Position numbers and translations under genes: made by a program. The notes beneath the pieces are model-generated. The model was not told the origin of the DNA. It saw nothing but the letters and a program-made list of their open reading frames with translations, and did no database searches. From Benincasa hispida (taxonomy: Eukaryota > Streptophyta > Magnoliopsida > Cucurbitales > Cucurbitaceae), in contig NC_052351.1 in assembly GCF_009727055.1 (NCBI RefSeq), forward strand, positions 5,450,886 through 5,514,885: 64,000 nt of DNA, given 5' to 3'. Below are positions 34,591-46,720 of the stretch, one piece after another. Position 1 is the first letter of the stretch. Each line of letters begins with the position of its first letter.

Positions 34591-35501
34591 TAAATTTATT
34601 GAAAATTTTGTCTATCTTTTGTGCCTTTCCTTTCTATTTATATCATGTGCATACTTTTGATTGCTTACTTTCTTCTGTTGCCCTGTTTGCCATTGATGAC
34701 CCCAATGATGAAATTATGCCTTAACATTAATGCCTAGACTGATTAGTATTAAGTTTTAAGATTATTTTTCCTTTAAAGTTACTTCTAAGATTCAGTAAGC
34801 ATGCAAGCTTTTCAACAAACGTCTTTTGCAATAACTTTCTAACACCATCGCATATTTCTTTCTAGGAACCTTGATACCTTCTAAATTTGGGGGTGGAAAA
34901 GGTGTGAAAACTTGAACGCTTTTCAAAAATATTTAATCTCTTTAAGTACTATGTTCTATAAGAAAAAAAAAGCTGTTGAGATCGAAACTTGCTGATAGTT
35001 GGATGTCCGCATGACACTTATGGGGGCAAGCCAAAACAAATGCAAGAATCGTGATCAATGCAAAGAATAAGTGATTGCAACTCCATTACCTCAAAAAGAC
35101 GGCACGAGTTTAGTCTGAAAAAAGAAATTCACTCGTAATTGGATGTCCGCATGACACCCATGGGGACAAGCCAAAATGAAGGTTAAACGTTTGGATCAGT
35201 GTAAAATCACAATAAGAAGTAGCAAGGAGAAAATCTTTTTATCTCATTCCAAATCTCCATTTTTCAGAAATATGAGATAGTCTTAGAAATGAGTAAAGGA
35301 TTTTTGAAGAATAAGCTTACGGCTTCTCAAGGCTAGAAGTAAATTTATAGGAAGAAGAAATAAAACTAAAAAAAAAAAAATCTAGTCTAGCAAACTGGGT
35401 GAGGCACTCTGAGAGGTCTAGAAAATTCCTGAAGGCAATCGAAATCATAAGAAGTCTTAAGTATATGCTTGAGCACAAGCATTATTTTAAATTTGAGAGT
35501 G
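34591..35501 (+). other. Non-coding 3' region with paired stem-loop motif
   Basis: After the ORF remnants come a purine-rich 'aaatttgggggtggaaaagg' (34,884), stem-loop copy 1 (about 34,995-35,035), copy 2 (about 35,136-35,176, spacing 141) and a second purine-rich 'aaatttgagagtg' directly before the LTR at 35,502. Nothing is coded. Confidence 0.6.
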
Positions 35502-35763
35502 TGATAACTTATAGAAATACAAATTATTGTATCTCTTTCATTTAAAATAATACGACAAAGACATAAAATTTAGATAATTTTTACCAATAAAACTATACAA
35601 AAAGCAAAGCATGCGATCACATACTTTTAACGCATAACATATTTAAATTTCAAACTAATTTCGCTACTTCTATGCAAAAATCCTTCAGCAGTCTGATGAA
35701 CGTGTGATCGTATGTTGCATACCTACTAATACGATCAAACAAGAATTTCCAGAGAAGAAAAGG
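35502..35763 (+). repeat. LTR (plus), part 1, interrupted by element F
   Basis: Begins TGATAACTTATAGAAATAC right after a polypurine-like tract, so it is the 3' LTR of the Athila-like remnant on its left. Element F is inserted at 35,764; the LTR resumes at 43,121. Confidence 0.65.
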
Positions 35764-35834
35764 TGATGACGGGCAAAAATGCACGTCATCTTAGGCCTTT
35801 TATTTAGAATTATGAGTGTTGTTAAGCAGAATAT

Positions 35835-37761
35835 TGTTACACAAATTTTAGTCTTAAACAATGCGCTGATACGAATATGGATATGAATGAATGAACAAGT
35901 CCATGTCCCCGTTACCAGTTCCCTGGCAACGGCACCATAAACTTGTCAAATTTTTATGCTATATAAACTACAAGCAAGACACAAGTCCAAGCGATACTAC
36001 TTCTAGATATGCGTTAATAATGAATGTTCTTATAGTATGTTGTACGTTATCACAAGTTTCCTTGCGTTGGAACCAAGTATAATTCCACCGCAAGTTTCTC
36101 GATGTGATCCGAGGTCGAACATAGGGATTGTTTGAGGTTATTGCATTATGTTTGTGATACATGCGACCAGAGGTTTTTCAATTTATAAAAGAGTTTTGTG
36201 TACAAGTAATTAAACATGCGATAAAGTAAAGTAAAGCGGTAAAAATGCGATAATAAAATAAATTTCGATAAAGTAAATCTAAGCTAAGTTGATACAAGAT
36301 ACAGGTTTCATGATACAAGATACTGAGGTTGAGGCTGACTGTGAAGAATCTACAAAGATCATGTTATACGGTGGCAAGTCTTATGTGTGAATCAAAAAGA
36401 GAAAAAGATAATTAATACAAACAGCACAAGTTCCTTAATTGCATTAAAGATATAGGTACGGTTCCGCTTTTCCCTTGGCGTACACCTCTCGGTGATCAAC
36501 CACATTCCCACATCTCTATAGTGAAACAAGGACGAACGTAATGAATGCAAGGTTGCTTCCATCTCTGGAAGTGCTACTCGCTTCAGTTAACACATTCTTC
36601 TAACCTTCTCTCGATATATCAGAATGACATCTTCACTTCTGCTCTCACAGGTGAAGATGTCGTCTAGCAAGCCTTAGGTAAACGCATTTATCTCTTTATC
36701 ACAAATTAAGTTACTCATTTAATGCATATTAATTACCAAGAGATTAAGAAAACTTCATGGAGAAAACGATTAATGGAGGAATGGAAATAGACAAAGAAGT
36801 GGAAACGTAAATGATCGAGACATTTAATAAAACTATTTAGCGTCTGATACATGATTTGTGAATGAAAGGATTAAGAGAATGAAATACAATTGATGAAATA
36901 GAGTTAGAACAAATACAAATAAACGCTAACGTCTTAGCGCCGATCTAGATGGAGATTTTCTTGCCGGCGTGGATGGATCGTGTGGAAGGATGAGCTTCCC
37001 TCTCAGGCTTGCTCAACCGGTAGCAGGGATCTAAGCACAAGCTTCTGGGGGTGGGGGGGGGGGGGGGTTGGCAGATTGCACTAAAGACTCACCTCTCGGC
37101 CTTGTCTATTCTCTTCTCGGATTTCTTCCGATCAGTACTTAGCTCAACCTCTCTCTCAATAATCTAGCATTAATTAGCCCTCGTATCAAGTATACCCTCT
37201 CTGAATTCTATGGGGGTATTTATAGGTGAAAAGCTTTGACTCTTGGCTTGTGGACCCCACTTATTGTTATGGAAATTCCAAAGATGGAGGAATAAATATT
37301 CCTTCTATTATGCAATCAGACCGTCAAATCTGCACAACAGTTAGTTGTACATGTGTTGTAATCCTCAGTATTTTCTCAGCTACATCTTTCGACCGGTTGC
37401 TCGCATGCGGTGTTATTTTTATTACCGCATGCGGTTGACATTCAGCTCGGGATCGACTGTTGCATTGCGTCATCATTGCGTTAATCATCTCTTCATTTTT
37501 GATTGACGAGCACAATGTGACAGAGATGTGTTGTTCAGTTTCTCATTGAGCCCTGATCGTAAGCGGTGACTTGATTTCCGGCAAAACAGAGTAGAAATCT
37601 CCTCTTCTACCATCTTAATGATGTTAGTGGGTGTAATTACGATAATTTATATTTATTATATTTCTGAGCTAATTTTCATACAATCGACGCATATTTACTC
37701 TTTTTTGGCCACAATATCTGAATAAGGCAGCGTAAATAACATATATTTCTACAAGTTATCA
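35835..37761 (-). mobile_element. Minus-strand LTR-PBS insertion unit 2
   Basis: 1,927 bp inside the 5' LTR of F, flanked by aatat (35,830) and tatat (37,762), one mismatch; the empty site is seen in the 3' LTR. On the minus strand it starts TGATAACTTGTAG and ends ...TTTGTGTAACA. About 110 bases before its end is a tRNA-Asp-like PBS (tggtgccgttgccaggga). It is the same unit as 31,808-33,721. Confidence 0.7.
37053..37067. other. Run of 15 G
   Basis: Preceded by 'ctggggg' and a T. The related unit 1 has ordinary mixed sequence here (gtttcacggcgtggatctgg), so this is likely a sequencing or gap-filling error. Confidence 0.7.
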
Positions 37762-39658
37762 TATATGCTGCGATTATGTTAGGAATTCATGAGAAAATGA
37801 GTTTTCGTCCATCGGCATTAAGAATCTCAGCTATCCCACTATTATGCGTTATTATGCATTTAATTGTCTATCTTTGTAGCTAACGCAGAAAGTGGACGCA
37901 TATGCAAAAGTCGGGCTATCGCAAAGATGATCCAATTTGGAGAATTTCTCTATCGCAAAGGCGAACGCATATGTTCGACGCATGGATGTTGCGGCCATCA
38001 ACTACATGCGTCCATCGCATAGAAGTTGTGATCGTCAAGCGAATGCGATCATCGCTAAGAAGTTGCGGCCATCGAACGAATGCGGTCATCGCAAGAAGAT
38101 TGCAGCTACATGATGATAACCATAATAGAGGGATGAATGCAAGGTTGGTGGAATGCAACATGAACGCATACCTCGGGAGAATCAAGATCTATAAATAGAA
38201 GCCGATGCAGCAGAGATTCAGAAAAGGACCAACAAGCCGCGAATGTCAAAATAAAAGTAGGTCCATTAACGGCCAAGCTCTATAAATAGAAGCCAATGTG
38301 CAGAATTTCATTTTATCCAAGGTTTTTTGCGTGAGGCTCGCTTTAGGGCGGATTCTTGTGATCTAGACGAATGCGTGAGAAGAAAACTTGAGAGTTCTTC
38401 ATCTCCTTCATCCATTCCGAGTGACGACCGGAGCCTTCGCAAGAGTTGGAGCTCGAGAAAGTCTGCTCCACCGCCCATCCATGGCACCACCAGCAGCCTT
38501 GATACATATCTGCTAGAAGAAAGACATTGCTTCCAGCTGGTCCTTTCATTTTCTCTTCTTTTCTTATATTGTATTGTATTACATTTTGGCTTAAGGAATT
38601 AATACATTTTGTGATCATTGCGTTTCAATATTTCCTTCGATTCCATCTTCATCTTCCTTTACTCAGCATCCTTAACATTCATTGCACCACTTAGTGAGAT
38701 TGCTAGAGTATCACATACTTAATCATGTGGCATAGGAATATAAAGCATGTAGTAACCCATTGGGAGGTGTGCGTTGCGTGAGTACTGTGAGAAACCTTAT
38801 TTGCTTAGTGTGAAGCTGTAGCAACGCTTGTCTATGAGTCAAATCAGCAACAAGTAACTGCCCAAGAGGGTAAGTGGTTGGTCGCATTAAGCAATGTAAG
38901 CAAGTGTTCACTAGGAATAGGAATAATCTTACGTCAACTAGGCTTTTGTGGTTACCTTGTCTTACGCATGCATCCAACACACCTTTAGAGCTACTCGAGA
39001 GAGAGTTTAAAGAAAAAACCTAAGACTTGAGAGAGCTAGGTTAGAATCGAGGCTCGGGAGAGCTAGATTAAGATCGCATAAGTAAGAATGGAGACTTAGG
39101 AATAAGTTCCGTTTGCCATTACAAATCACGTGCAGTTGCGTCGGGCATGTATGGCATGATCGCATTAGTTTGCATTGGCTGGGGTTGCCCTTGCGGTCAA
39201 GCTTAGGGTTGCGAGGAAGACATCCTCATATTTTATCTATTTTTCCATGCATTTTACTACACGTCAACAGTTGTCGTGTCTTTACCTCTCATTCATATTC
39301 TCATCGCTTAATCTGATAACTAGAAATAGGAGTAGGAGTAGTTTATAGCTTACAACACCCATCATTCTTTTATTCATCTGCCGCAAACACATCACCACAT
39401 ATATTTAGCTACAAGTCCCTGAGTTCGACCTCGGATCACCTGAGAAACTTGCATTCCGTTATACTTGGCGTGAACGCAAGAAAACTTGTGACAAGAACGC
39501 ATGGTCATCGCATATAAGAGTAACACATATTTTCATTCCAACGCATGACCACCGATGCATGAGAGCCAACGCATAACCTAAGACATGCATCGCATATTGC
39601 GTCCCACATAATTTTAGTCACCAAGTTTCTGGCAGCTAATTTTACGTTATCAAGTTTT

Positions 39659-39676
39659 TGGCACCGTTGCCAGGGA
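39659..39676 (+). promoter_or_regulatory. Primer-binding site of element F, tRNA-Asp
   Basis: TGGCACCGTTGCCAGGGA, two bases from the complement of the plant tRNA-Asp 3' end, six bases after the 5' LTR. Confidence 0.85.
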
Positions 39677-41132
39677 CTTGGCAGGTAATAGTTTGTTGAG
39701 TTTTGTGTTTTTGCAGGCAACCTTTTTACCTTGGGAGTATTGTAGCTTGTGTGTACAAGTGACAAACAATATTGAAGTGTAGCCGTTGTGCTAAAAGCCA
39801 GTATTGACCCTAAGGTAGAAGGGCAATTAGTCGCATGAGTTGAAGGTAGTTCTAAGCACATGCGCCCATCAATTATCGGAAGTTCCAATGGTCAGGGCAA
39901 GCTTCTTGACCTAAGAAGTTGAGAGCAATCTCCTGCATGGGAGACTCCTTGCGGTGACAACACTCTAATCGCTCCAGGGACGTCTTCTACTCTATCTTTA
40001 CCTTGCTCTCATAGTTTAGTTTAGTTTATTTTTATTGTTATTTTGGATATGTGGCTTCTTATTTTGTTGTGGTGCGTTTGCTCCTTATAGGTGCGACAAT
40101 AATTCTCCTCAGTGCGCAGTTACAACGGAAGAATTCCCTCCATCTTTCAACGCATGGCTTCAATCGCATGGATTCCAAAGCATGGTCGCATGCGTTATTC
40201 CACTTAAGGTTCTTTTCTTGTTATCTTTTATGCATTATACTTTTGAAATTCTCTTTATCGGATTGCAATCCTTTGTGATGCATCTATGATGGTACGTATA
40301 ATTCACTACATCCGCTAACTAAACATCACAAGGCTCTCCTTACTTTTAATAGCTTTTTCAAAATTTGAAAGTCTTAAGTTTTATTTTGTGCAAATCTTCA
40401 CTCAAACATTTGTTATCGCATTCCTATTGAGTTTGTTTTTAGCTTTGCGGTGAGAACGCTGCCAACCTCTAAGTTTGGGGGTGGCAGCGATCCCGGAGAA
40501 TTGCGTTCATTACATTGCGATCATTTAAAAATCAATATATATTTTGAGAATAACAACTCCACTGTCAACGCAATGGGGAAACCCATGTTGATAAGAGTTA
40601 AGTTGTGAAAGGCACTTGCCTGTAGTTGGATGTCCGCATGACACACATGGGAGCAAGCCAAAACGAAGGTAAGTTGCCAGGATCAACGCATAAGCACAAC
40701 TCCTCTGTCGGGTGCAAGCGAAATCAAGCCAGACAAGAGTTAAGTTAAATATGGAATGCAACCGAAGTTGGATAGCCGCATGACATACGTGGGGGCAAGC
40801 CGAAACGAAGAGCGTAACCAGGTTCAACGCCGCATTTTAATAAGTAATTACAAAGCTGAATTGTTTTGAACGAACGAATTCTCAAAAGCTAAACGCAGAG
40901 TTGTGGGGAATGAAGAAAAAGTTTTTTAGCAAAGGCTTGCCAGATTTAAACTTAGAAAAGACCTTTTTGAAGAAGCAGCCGAAATGGAGGAGAGCGTTGC
41001 GGCCATGGTCAGAGGTATGAGTAAATTATATTCTGAAAGGCTAGTCATCGCAAAGAAAAGCCAGCAGGTGAGTTAGAATTTCTTGAGTATAACGCATGCT
41101 TAAGAACAAGCATGATAATAAGTTTGGGGGTG
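39677..41132 (+). other. Interior of element F, no coding capacity
   Basis: There is no frame with retroelement motifs. From 40,470 it holds a purine-rich 'aagtttgggggtggc', the stem-loop motif twice (about 40,622-40,665 and 40,764-40,812, spacing 142), then the final purine-rich 'aagtttgggggtg' at 41,120-41,132. The first 800 bases after the PBS show nothing recognisable. Confidence 0.65.
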
Positions 41133-43115
41133 TGATGATGGGCAAAAATGCACGTGATCTTAGGCCTTTTATTTAGAATTATGAGGGCTGTTAAGCAGAA
41201 TATGCGGCGATTATGTTAGGAATTCATGAGAAAATGAGTTTTTGCCCATCGGCATTAAGAATCTCAGCTAACCCACTATTATGCATTATTATGTGTTTAA
41301 TTGTCTATCTTTGTAGCTAACGCAAAAAGCGGATGCATATGCAAAAGTCGGGCTATCGCAAAGACGACCGCATGCAGAGAATTTCTCCATCGCAAGGCGA
41401 ACGCATACGTTCGATGCATGGATGTTGCGGTCATCAACCGCATGCGTCCATCGGATAGAGGTTGCGATCGTCAAGCGAATGCGGTCATCGCTGAAAAGTT
41501 GCGGCCATCGAAAGAATGCAGTCATCGCAAGAAGATTGCGGCTACATGATGATAACCATAATAGAGGGATGAACACAAGGTTGGTGGAATGCAACATGAA
41601 CGCATACCTTGGGAGAATCAAAAGACAATGTTGACATTTCACCTACCACGCCGTTAGCAGCAGAGATTTAGAAAAGGACCAACACGCCATAAATGTCAGA
41701 ATCAGAGCAGGTCCATTAATGTTGTCGGTGATCAAGCTCTATAAATAAAAGCCGATGAGCAGAATTATATTTTATCCAAGGTTTTTTTCCTGAGGCTTTC
41801 CTTGTGATCCAGACGAACATGTGAGAAGAAAGCTTGAGAGTTCTTCATCTCCTTCATCAATTTCAAGTGACGACCGGAGCCTTCGCCGGAGCTAGAGCTC
41901 GAGAGAGTCTGCTCCACCGCCCATCCATAGCACCACCAGCAACCTTGACACACATCTGCTGGAAGCAAGACATTGCTTCCAACTGGTCTTTTCATTTTCT
42001 CTTCTTTTCTTATATTGTATTGTATTACATTTTGGCTTAAGGAATTATTACATTTTGTGATCAATGCATTTCTATATTTCCTTCGATTCCATCTCCATCT
42101 TTCTTTACTCAGCATCCTTAACATTCATTGCACCACTTAGTGAGATTGCTAGAGTATCGAATACTTAATCATGCGGCATAAGAATATGAAGCATGTAGCA
42201 ACCCATCGGGAGGTGTGCATTGCGTGAGTACTGTGAGAAATCTTATTTGCTTAGTGTGAAGCTGTAGCAACGCTTGTCTATAGGCCGACAGAATGCTTGT
42301 CTATGAGTGAAATCAGCAACAACTAATTGCCCGGGAGGGTAAGTGGTTGGTCACATTAAGCAATATAAACAAGTGTTCACTAGGAATACGAATAATCTTA
42401 CGTAACCAAGCTTTTGCGGTTACCTTGTCTTATGCATGCGTCCAACACACCTTTAGAGCTACTCGAGAGAGAGTCTAAAGAAAGAACCTAAGACTTGAGA
42501 GAGCTAAGTTAGAATCGAGGCTCGGGAAAGCTAGATTAAGATCGCATAAGCAAGAATGGAGACTTAGGAATAAGTTCCGTTTGCTATTACAAATCACATG
42601 CATTTGCGTCAGGCGTGTATGGCATGATCACATTAGTTTGCGTTGGCTGGGGTTGCTCTTGCGGTCAAGTTTAAGGTTGCGATGAAGACATTCTCACATT
42701 TTATCTATTTTTCCATGCATTTCACTACGCGTCAACAGTTGTCGTGTGTCTACCTCTCATTCGTATTCTCATCGCTTAATCTAATAGCTAGAAGTAGGAG
42801 TAGTTTATAGCTTACAACCCCCGTCATTCTTTTATTCATCTGCCGCAAACACATCACCGCATATATTTAGCTACAAGTCTCTGAGTTCAACCTCAAATCA
42901 CCCGAGAAACTTGCGTTCACGTTATACTTGGCGTGAATGCAAGAAAACTTGTGACAGGAATACATAGTCATCGCATATAAGAATAACGCATATTTTCATT
43001 CCAACGCATGACCACCGGCGCATGAGAACCAACGCATAACCTAAGACATGCATCGCATATTGCTTCCCACATAATTTTAGTCACCAAGTTTCCAGCAGCT
43101 AATTTTACATCATCA
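41133..43115 (+). repeat. 3' LTR of element F (1,983 bp)
   Basis: Begins TGATGATGGGC directly after the purine tract and ends catCA, followed by the TSD aaagg. It carries no insertion and serves as the empty-site reference for unit 2. Confidence 0.9.
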
Positions 43116-43120
43116 AAAGG

Positions 43121-44330
43121 AAAGATGATCGCATAATCTACAAGCATTGAGCATGACATGACATGGGCGGTAGGTGTCACATCACAACTTGCGTTGGTGG
43201 CCGACAGGAAAACTTTTTTGAAGATTCAATGAATCCCTGACATGTTGTAGATGGCGCTACAAGATATGGAATTTAATGTGCCCCATCAACGCAATCATGA
43301 GTTAGAGAAAAGAAGTGCTCACGAACGCCGATAAATACCCATGCAAACTCCATGCAAAATATATATAGACATCATGATATACATCGTGGGAGACGAGAAC
43401 CCTGAGAAGGGATTATGCTAAAAACCTTATCAAATTTTCATAGAAATTCCTTAGTGAGAGCTTAGGGTTCTAGGGAGAGAGGAGGATAATACTATTTAAT
43501 CGCCTAAGTGAAGCAGCTGTAAAATTAGCCGAAGAAAGCAAGACATTGAGAACCATGACTTTACTCTCTAACCCTTTTTCTTTGTTTTATGTATTTGTAT
43601 TGTATTTTTTATAATGAAAAATTCAGATTTGCAGTATGAATACATGTTTGTTATATATCTTGTCCGTCTTTTTCACCAACATCATCCGTAGCTAAATCAC
43701 CTCATGGGTTAAGAAGATTGTAGCTAACACGACTAAATAACTGAAAGAGTCATGCGATCAATTTGTTTTATGCATGCTTATATTTGTTGCTTGAATCAAT
43801 TGAGAAATTGTTCTAAGTAAAGTTAATAAGAGTTTGAAAGAATTTAGATTAGGACCTCGTAAAATAAGAGAAAATGTTCCTTAGAAATAAGTAGAGAAAA
43901 TGTTCCTTAGAAATAAATACATTTTTGGCATATTACAGCTATCACATGCATCTTAGTGATAAAATAATGTAACAAAGAATACTGAGAAGTATTGGTCGTA
44001 ACATTAAGTGTATAGCTTGATCGCATATTCCATCTAGTTGTTTAGAAAGAGTTAGTAAAAATCTTTCTCAACCCTTTTATCGTATAACTGTTATCCAACT
44101 CACTACTTCATTTAAACATAATTTCCATCGTATATTTAGGTTTAAGTTAGCTTATTCAATGAACCCCTTGAACATTTTAACTCCCGCTAAGATCATATTT
44201 TTAGTTTTAACACGCACTTACAAGCAATCCTTACGTTCGACGCTGAACTCACCAGGAACTCTTGTCAAATTTGCACTTGGGTTTGACTAGAGAAAATTGA
44301 GCGTTAAATCTCATAAGCTTTATTATTTCA
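43121..44330 (+). repeat. LTR (plus), part 2, after element F
   Basis: Continues the LTR started at 35,502. It contains a 27-bp tandem duplication (agagaaaatgttccttagaa plus seven) at about 43,868-43,921 and the left arm of an inverted repeat. The right end is not certain. Confidence 0.5.
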
Positions 44331-44701
44331 TCACATGTATAGAACGCATCAAGAAGGTTGAGAAGGATTTTTACTCTCTCTTTCTAAACAACTAGATGGA
44401 ATATGCGATCAAGCTATACACTTAATGTTTGACCAACACTTTTCAGTGTTCTTTGCCACATTATCTTATCTCTAAAATGCATGCGATAGGTGTAATATGC
44501 AGATAATGTACTTATTTCTAAGGAACAGTTTCTCTTGTTTTATGAGGTCCTAATCTAAATTCTTTCAAACTTATATTAACTTTACGTAGAACAATTTCTC
44601 AATTGATTCAAGCAACAAATATAAGCATGCATAAAACAAGTTGATCGCATGACTCCTTCAATTATTTAGTCGTATTAGCTACATTCTTCTCAACCCGCAT
44701 G
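43703..44701. repeat. Large inverted repeat, arms ~350-380 bp
   Basis: Left arm 43,703-44,083 and right arm 44,356-44,701 are reverse complements with some divergence and small indels; the loop is about 272 bases. Landmarks: gcttgatcgcatattccatc on the left, gatggaatatgcgatcaagc on the right. The right arm is a partial LTR copy in the opposite orientation. Confidence 0.85.
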
Positions 44702-46720
44702 CAGACGAACCATAGGAATCTCACGGTGCAACCTAATGGAGAAGAACGTGGGATACATTGACACGCGTCCCTCTCCTACTTACTATGAATACTTTCCATA
44801 TTCACCTTTTTGTTGACCCATAAAAACACCCTCCGAAGGGAGGCCGCTCCTAGTGGAGGTGTTCCATTTTTGCCAGCTTAAATACCCTCTCCTAGACAGA
44901 ACCTTCCTTTGACAAAGGTCCCTTATGGGAAATTATTTTATTACTTTAATCTTTTATTGAAATTCATTTTAATTCTATTATAACAAATTAAAAAGACTAA
45001 CCTAATCCTAATCCCATTAAAAAGAACATAAGTCAATTTTAAACTATTTAAAATAATTTAGACCTATGTTTGCATGCAATCAAGATTATAGATTTTAATC
45101 AATCTCATTAATACTATAACTCTTTATAAATTAATGAATTATTAGAATTATAAACACATCAAGCATTCACATACATCATTCCACTATTTATTAGAACAAT
45201 GTTAATATATAGTATGATGCATGGACATGCTTAGGCTAATCATACATCATTAACATAACTTTTATATTATGATGCATGAGCATGCTAATTTAATCATACA
45301 TCTATAAAATATAACTCTTTGTATTTGATCATGATGCATGCACATGTTTATCCTAAGGTGGGTATTTTTTAATCTATATGACATACCATATGTGATATAA
45401 AATCAAAAAATGATTTAAAACATACATCCAATGCATAATTAAATTAAACAGTAAAAAGTGGACTGATTTTGACACCCTAAAACAAAATTAATTGATTAAT
45501 TTAATTTAACTATTATATTAATTTAATTAATAAATAAATAAAATACAAATACAAATAGGAATTTAGGTTAAAAAAAGCAGCTGCCGAGACGTCTAAGCGC
45601 CGCCTGTCCTCTGTCAATCCTCGGACCATTGCAATGCTGCGACTTTTGATGCGTTGCTACTGCCTTGCAGGGTTGCAACACTGCAATGGCAGCGTCCAAT
45701 GCTAAGCGGTAGAATGCTATTGTTCTCCTCATTTTTAGCTCCGAACTTGCCCCGGACACCGCCATTTGTTCACGATCTCTTCAACAACCGTTGCTCTATC
45801 GATCGACATGGACTTTATATACATTATAAAGTTTTAGTTAGAGAAATACATATTTGAATATGATTCAAATATCAATTATATAAATATGATTCATATAAGA
45901 TATAATTTAATATAATGTATATGATACGTTATAATATAAAGTTTTAATGGGAGAAAGAAATATTTGAATATGATTCAAATATTAATTATATGAATATGAT
46001 TCTTAATAAAAACTATAGATTAAAATTAATATGAATGTGACTCATATAATTCTATAGGTTATATGAGAGATTAATAAATACGGGTTATATTATATGTGAT
46101 AATATAAACTATAGGCTATATGTTACATATAACATATAGTTTTATTAATATATAATAAGTGTTATTATATATTTTATTTAAACTTCAAAATATTGTTTTT
46201 AATAGTTAGAAAGGAAGTTATTTTTATAACTTCCCCCATTAATCTCTCAACTTCAATACGTGAAAATTGTTCCACATCTTTGACAGAGAGTGAGATCTCC
46301 TTCTTCCTCCTATGCCTCTCTTAACAGGAGTGGTCTGTGAATTTCTCTCACAAATATCTTCTTCTTCTTTTCCCAAAATTGATCATAGAGTGAACCCACA
46401 ACTCCACTACTATTCTCAACCTAGAGAATAACGAGGAAGGCCTTGTGGTGGTGCCCATCTCCATTGTTGTGTTTTCTTAGGAATACCGGAGCAGGATCGT
46501 TATTGTTCGTGAGATCGAGAGAGGATTCGTGAAGATTATGTATTCTACAATGGTAAGTAGAATTTCTTCATTTTTCTCCTCTTTTAGCATGCTATGAATA
46601 ATTTAGAATGTTTATTATATGAAATTTGTTTCATATCTTCTATGCATTTTCTGTTTTAATTCACATTGGAATTGAACTGTACGACGTTCACGCGCTTCTG
46701 CTTGGGATTTAATCCCTTCA
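44702..46720 (+). repeat. Probable copia LTR, plus orientation
   Basis: The right end (cgcgcttctgcttgggattt then aatcccttCA at 46,720) resembles the family-A LTR end, and the ~300 bases before it have the same character (tctcaacctagagaataac, gatcgagagaggattcg). The left end and a TSD were not found. Much of the middle is AT-rich, without genes. Confidence 0.45.

Larger units (their letters stand above)
35764..39652 (+). repeat. 5' LTR of element F, split by unit 2
   Basis: LTR sequence at 35,764-35,834 and 37,767-39,652. The matching 3' LTR at 41,133 reads straight through (cagaatat|gcggcgatt) where unit 2 is inserted here. It contains GC-rich 'gcgatcatcgcaag' type phrases around 37,920-38,110. 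Confidence 0.85.
35764..43115 (+). mobile_element. Element F: complete-ended, coding-free Athila-like retrotransposon
   Basis: 7,352 bp from TGATGACGGGC to ...catCA with a perfect TSD aaagg (35,759-35,763 and 43,116-43,120). 5' LTR 35,764-39,652 (about 1.96 kb without unit 2), tRNA-Asp PBS 39,659-39,676, a 1.46-kb interior, a purine tract (agtttgggggtg) and a 3' LTR 41,133-43,115. The interior has no gag, protease, RT or integrase, so the element depends on others (LARD-like). The two LTRs are closely similar, e.g. the ~200 bases beginning 'gcgattatgttaggaattc'. Confidence 0.88.

Noticed and set aside
38327..38602. 91-codon frame in the LTR of F (Ser/Pro-rich)
   Set aside because: The matching place in the 3' LTR (41,800-42,040) has shifted frames, so there is no selection for coding.
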